Shown here one piece after another: positions 60,099 through 64,000 of a DNA stretch of 64,000 nucleotides. The position numbers and the translations under genes were made by a program. The notes beneath the pieces were generated by a model that saw nothing but the letters and a program-made list of their open reading frames with translations, made no database searches and was not told the origin of the DNA. Position 1 is the first letter of the stretch, and each line of letters starts with the position of its first letter. Origin of the DNA: Sistotremastrum niveocremeum HHB9708 (lineage: Eukaryota > Basidiomycota > Agaricomycetes > Sistotremastrales > Sistotremastraceae); contig KV419430.1 in NCBI GenBank assembly GCA_001630475.1, positions 275,031-339,030 on the forward strand. The letters run 5' to 3'.

Positions 60099-62044
60099 GT
60101 GTGTACCATTCCTATAAGCATTTGTTTTTCCCCTTTGTTGCCCCCATTGTGAGATGCGGTGCACTCCGGTTTCCGAAATATGCTTTCGCACAGAGCAAGT
60201 GCTTTCAAATTACTTATTCAGGTGGTCCTCTTTCATGTCTAGCATACACAGGAATGTCTAGCCTCTCGCTATCTGACCCTCTTTTGAGCCTCAGATTCGT
60301 ATTGTGGTCTCGCATATACTGTTGCCATTGAGGGACGCAAGACGTTGATGAGAACGTTGTCGGTGGCCAAGGATGTTGCCCCAGTCAGTATCTGCAATTC
60401 GCCAACTTGTACTGGGGTCTTGCTAAAGATCCGATAGCACTCGTTGTATACTATCCCCTGTCAAATCGAGGGAAACTGAGTGAAAATGGTCCTATATTAG
60501 AGTCTCAGGCTCATCGAATCCGCCCCGCTTGACTAACTTGCGCCATCATCCCCTGGACAACACTATATTCATCTGGAGAGCAAAGGCTCTGGACTTGACC
60601 AATTTGCCATCCACAGCCATGACATCAATCACGGCCATCAGCAGAGAAAATTCTGGTGGCATGGAAGCGAAATGTCAGTAAAATCCTTCAATTCCATCGG
60701 TTCAATCCCGCTGATCATTCAACAGGCATATTCTACGAAATAACCTCTGGAAGGATCAAGCAGTCATTCGCTCAGGCTGTTGGGATGGATGCTATGAGAG
60801 AATGTTGAGAGCAGGGCGCAGTCGTCGTCCACCGCACGAGCACACTATTGGTCGCGATGAACGGCGGTCGTGCCACCCCAGGTGAGTCACAATTTCCATC
60901 ACCTTTGAGCTGCTTGTAACACTCCTGTGCTCTCTAGGCTAGTCACATTTGGTGGGCCCCCAAAGAGTACACCGACACATTCGGTCCGCTTGTTATCATT
61001 GATTTTCCATTCATAACGTTTGACACGATTTCGTGTAGGTTCATCTTCAGATCTCCTCACCACTGTTCTCTGACTCTGCTCTCTGGATTGAGCTCTGCTA
61101 CGCCTTAGTCGCATGCGAAGACGGGCTCTCTTGGCCAAGGTCCGTAATGCCAGTGAAAGTCCGCGAGAGCGATCTTCAGCGGTCAGAAGAATCAGAGCGA
61201 CTGATGCTACGATCTCAAAACCTATCTGTCAAATGCTTTCTTGCAATATCTCGGGCCTCCGATCTTCAAGCGTGTACAGGCCTTCGTTCACATGGTTCAT
61301 TTATCTGACGATCAACAACTTTGCCTCGACGCAACCCTGTTCCAGGGATACATATGACTTCCCTCTTGCATAGGCCACTTTCGTCGTCATGATAAACACG
61401 CCACTTTTGTCAGATCGTTGGCGCATTTCTTGCGGCTCTTATGTCTGGTATAGTCTTTTACTTCTTGGCTTTCCGCTGTTCATGAGATCAATGTTCACAG
61501 ATTGCTCGCATACAATTTGGTGGCAGCTTGCTCTGTCCAATGTCTCCAGCTTTTCTTGGTCGCGTCAATGGGAAGAAAATTGGAATCCGACTTAGAAGAG
61601 AGAAATGATCATTCCCATCAGGAAATGGGGTCCCGAAACCAAAGTCGATCCATAGATGCAAAGGACCGTGAAATATCCCATAGCCTTGCTCTCGATGTGA
61701 TCTCGGTCTTGCCATATCCGTGCAGGCTTTCCTTCCAAGCTCTCCCCACACATCTGGTCATCAATTGCACTTCCAGGACGCACCTTTTAGCTTTGAACAA
61801 ATACCGCCGCATATTCTGATTACAACATCTATCTGACGACATGACTGCTCTCTCCTGCGCTATTGGCGGACTCGACAGCACACACACTCGGGATCGGACA
61901 ATGCTGATGGAACTGCTTTACTCTGGTAGCAGATCTCGCACCGTCCCGAATATAGATGCGTTCGTCGGAATCCGGAGCTTCAAAGCGCACTGCCTTGCGA
62001 GAAGTACTGTCAAGGGGATAAAGAAGTGCTTATTGTCTGTCGCT

Positions 62045-62338
62045 ACCCTATATACTAACGGTGGGCGAGGTAGCTTAGGCGGAAGAACGCTGTGTATCAC
62101 AGGGCTGAGTAACTGGATGTCGCGACCCAGGTTCAACTCAGTCAAGCGTCCATGGGGACGTGCTGGTACATGGCTGACAACCGCCCTAAGTGAGACCGTC
62201 TAGCGGTGGACGAGTCACGGTTTCTCCTTGAACACGCCAAACTAGGACCATCTCATCCTTCGGGGTGACGCCCGATCCATGGGGAAAGGGGTAGTGGACC
62301 TACTAGGTGAGGGAAGACGCGATTCTCGTCTGTTACTC
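62045..62338. repeat. right terminal inverted repeat
   Basis: Inverted partner of 59817-60098, ending GATTCTCGTCTGTTACTC. Small insertions and many substitutions separate the two. Confidence 0.85.
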
Positions 62339-62639
62339 ATTTTGTTCCAACTTATTATTATTTCCCCAAAACTCAGGGACACTTGTAGAGCTTTGGGTTC
62401 TGCTCTGCCGTTCTCTTGCAGATTACCGTCATTCTATTGCTTGATGCACTCACGCGTACGGTTAGCAGCAATCGGATGTCGGCGCTTCTCGTAGACGGTA
62501 GACTCATCTGCTCAGGACTTACCGCTGGTGATCTGTGGGACAGGATGGTCGCTTCTGGTGCGATGATGGATGTTGGGCAAATGCTTTCTCTCGGACAGAT
62601 ACCGCGGGCTACTACTAAGGAGATAGGAGAAGTTTTGGG

Positions 62640-63655
62640 GCATGTAATACTAGTATTAGACATAATCATAGACGTAGACATAATCATAAACATAATCATA
62701 GGCATAGACATAGACATAAGCATAGGCATAGCGGCATCAACGCAGGCAGAGCTAAATTCATGACCGCGACCATGATCCTCGAGGTGACCATGGGCATGAC
62801 CACGCTTCGCATAACCGAGACTGCGCCGACCCTGAAGGCCTGAAGCGTCTGCGGAACCGTTCATCGCCCGACTCCAACACCCCTCGACGGAAAGCGATCA
62901 CACATTGCGTGCGAGAGGGGGGAGACCTGAATGAAAGTGGTTAGCTGATGTAGACGAGAATAATAAGAACGACTTACGACGAACGGCGAGCCTCGTGCAG
63001 CGACCTCTCTGGGACGCCTTCCCCAACCACACATGTGGCCAGGAAGCAATGCCACTGCGAAGAGCGTCAGAATGTTATGAGATAGATAGAGAATAGACTC
63101 GACGTACCATAGCACCGCGGCATCCTGCCCCTCACTCCTCCAGAACGACTTACCCATCACACATGTGACAGGAGCGAATTGACCCTGCAGACGAGAGACG
63201 GGGTTAGCACGAGCGAGACAGACGAGACGATGAGATGGACTTACCATGGCCACGCGTCATTCTTGCTGCCTTGCAGGCATCAGAGTGAGGTGAGAGGAGG
63301 GAGCAAAAGCTATATTGAAACTCCGCCGAAATGGCCGTTGTTTTATAGCTCTGGGACAGAGGAGTTTCATGAATTGTCGCCAGAGATACAGCAGTAGAAT
63401 ACATCTACAGCAGACTATGTTCGAGACGGAAAACAGAGGTTGGAAACACAGCGAGAGCTCAGCGTCGGAGTTGGGACGAAGCTCAAAGGGAAGCGCCGGA
63501 GAAGCACACCGGCTACTCTAGGCGGTTGATAGCCGGTGCCGATCCCGTTGCCAATTGTCCTTAGCGCCCGTCGCCGAAGCTCGGCTTGATTCATTTTAGT
63601 TCCGCTTCTCCGGCGCTTCCCTTTGAGCTTCGACGCTGAGCTTTCGCTGCGTTTC
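62640..63655 (-). repeat. third copy of the inverted-repeat unit
   Basis: This copy carries, read on minus, a TATAAAA (63341-63347), an ATG at 63280, three intron-like gaps with CTAAC or CTGAC before AG, the ACATGTGTG blocks and the CATARR array (62645-62745). Exon-like blocks match the copies at 15.6-17.8 kb closely while the intron-like gaps differ, as expected for a transcribed and spliced unit. The ATG used in the other copies is followed here by a stop after seven codons. Beyond the promoter it keeps the spacer and only about 60 nt of a second arm (to about 63655). It forms a shorter hairpin than the full inverted repeat. Confidence 0.75.
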
Positions 63656-64000
63656 CATCTCCGTCAATCATTGTTTGGGAGGCACAGAACAGGGTATACA
63701 GAGTTGAGATTGGCAGAGGATGAGCTCAAGCGCTGAAGCTAAGTATGATCCAAATAACGCCGCTCAGCCTTGTTTCGTCCAAGTCACACAGCGGACCCTG
63801 GACAGATTTCTCAAACGAAAATGGTGGGAATATTGTGAGATTGTGTCACTTTATCCCCGGGTTCTCGAAGGGAGGAAAGTTTGAGAAAATGCTGAGAATA
63901 GCGGCCTTTCCGGGAATATGTTGAGATTATGCCCATTTTCGCAGAACTTTCTCGGTGAGTAAAAGCTGAATTGATGAAACAGGATCTCAGCGTATTCTCA
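63656..64000. other. end of window, no feature recognised
   Basis: About 345 nt after the third repeat copy with no supported gene or repeat. A gene could start beyond the window. Confidence 0.4.

Larger units (their letters stand above)
59817..62338. mobile_element. 2.5 kb element with long terminal inverted repeats
   Basis: The element is bounded by the two inverted repeats of about 280-290 nt. The interior (60099-62044) has only short frames, such as 60899-61138 on minus (basic, with VVRRSEDEPTRNRVKRYEW) and 61389-61595 on plus; none shows a recognisable transposase. It is best described as a non-autonomous or decayed DNA transposon of undetermined superfamily. Terminal repeat divergence suggests it is not young. 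I could not identify a target-site duplication. The element lies between a short remnant and a full copy of the other repeat family, so it may have split an older repeat. Confidence 0.65.

Overview
The window is nuclear DNA from a filamentous fungus, most likely a basidiomycete of the Agaricomycetes (inference). The evidence is compact genes split by many 45-100 nt GT-AG introns with CTAAC/CTGAC-like branch points, a WASP protein that keeps a GTPase-binding motif, and single-spanning surface proteins and adenylate-forming reductases of the kind common in mushrooms. No tRNA, rRNA, CRISPR or retroelement was recognised.

Layout. 0-2.3 kb holds two diverged copies of an unrecognised minus-strand unit. 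3.6-21.6 kb is a cluster of three NRPS-like adenylation/carrier/reductase (A-T-R) genes: two on plus (3657-7272, 11852-15492) and one on minus (17904-21555). A RING-finger gene and the ribosomal gene RPS14 lie between the first two. The 2.4 kb between the second and third reductase genes, which face each other tail to tail, is almost filled by a 2.25 kb inverted repeat with a nearly identical core. 23.1-31.3 kb is ordinary host DNA on minus: a small conserved-looking protein, WASP/Las17, a large Kin4-like kinase and a surface protein. 31.5-42.9 kb carries a Swi5-like recombination gene, a multi-spanning membrane protein, two tandem lactonase-fold genes, a short-chain dehydrogenase and a one-domain helix-turn-helix protein. 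42.9-46.6 kb is a fourth A-T-R gene. 46.9-57.8 kb has a surface protein, the complete DNA polymerase epsilon catalytic subunit (2211 residues deduced), a cupin and a synaptobrevin. 59.7-63.7 kb is repeat-rich: a TIR element of about 2.5 kb and a third copy of the unit that forms the inverted repeat.

The main result is the A-T-R family. I traced all 11 exons in each of the four genes. Exon lengths are almost constant (for example 282, 96, 299, 169, 438, 341, 100 nt), so they descend from one ancestor by local duplication. Three are fully in frame (1025, 1039 and 1031 codons). The third has exon 9 one base short (340 instead of 341), which shifts the reductase domain. The family probably activates a carboxylic acid as an adenylate, loads it on the carrier serine and releases it by NAD(P)H reduction; the substrate cannot be read from this sequence. 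The genes next to these reductases show no obvious pathway link, apart perhaps from the dehydrogenase and the cupin farther away.
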